A stretch of DNA of 64,000 nucleotides. It comes from Psococerastis gibbosa. Lineage: Eukaryota > Arthropoda > Insecta > Psocodea > Psocidae. Under the pieces are notes generated by a model. That model was not told where the DNA came from. It searched no databases and was given only the letters and a program-made list of their open reading frames with translations. Shown in pieces: positions 63,876 to 64,000 of the stretch. The first letter of the stretch is position 1. Every line of letters begins with the position of its first letter. The stretch covers positions 35,979,921 to 36,043,920 of the forward strand of contig OZ020485.1 in NCBI GenBank assembly GCA_963971405.1, in the 5' to 3' direction. Position numbers and translations under genes: made by a program.

Positions 63876-64000
63876 GTAAGTGTCATGAGATTTGTGTTTG
63901 CCTAAGACAGAGTCGACATCTAATGTCCTGTCAAGCTTGTATTCCCAGGTCTTCATTTTAGGAACAATACCGGGACGCAACAGTTTGTTGGCACTTGAAT

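Overview
The window looks like arthropod, probably insect, nuclear DNA: AT-rich, intron-dense and packed with mobile elements. There is one recognisable host gene. It lies on the plus strand from 22989 to beyond the right edge and is read here as ten spliced exons whose phases all fit. It encodes a class C orphan receptor of the GPR158/GPR179 family (mammalian GPR158 is the metabotropic glycine receptor; Drosophila relatives are CG31760 and smog). The exons give the end of the extracellular Cache domain, a cysteine-rich stalk, all seven membrane segments and the start of the cytoplasmic tail. The 5' exons (signal peptide, first part of the Cache domain) and the rest of the tail are not in view. 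No closer taxonomic call is possible by eye.

Layout. 1-4167: a Ty3/Gypsy (errantivirus-like) retroelement on the minus strand, cut by the window edge, with LTR, tRNA-Ser primer site, gag, a -1 frameshift signal and pol through RNase H. 4172-12800: no gene seen; SINEs, one hAT MITE, one DINE-1/Helentron-like element and a foldback element. 12800-18334: an apparently intact I-superfamily LINE with both ORFs open and a 72-base poly(A) tail. 18335-22988: LINE debris, an old Helentron-like copy, a SINE. 22989-64000: the receptor gene, whose introns hold most of the repeats.

The introns contain at least six groups of hairpin or TIR elements that can be told apart by their target duplications: PIF/Harbinger-like palindromes (TTA/TAA), hAT MITEs (8 bp), TTAA-flanked foldbacks, a TA-flanked MITE, Helentron-like elements with a GTCY microsatellite, and palindromes of unknown type. 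There are also a tRNA-Glu-derived SINE (seven copies), a second SINE (six copies) and a third short repeat with an ACT tail (three copies). Several insertions are nested, so relative ages can be read. The most unusual pattern is in the PIF/Harbinger-like palindromes. All copies with both ends share the end block and an inner 17-base block, but the spacer between these differs among copies while staying the same on both arms of one copy.
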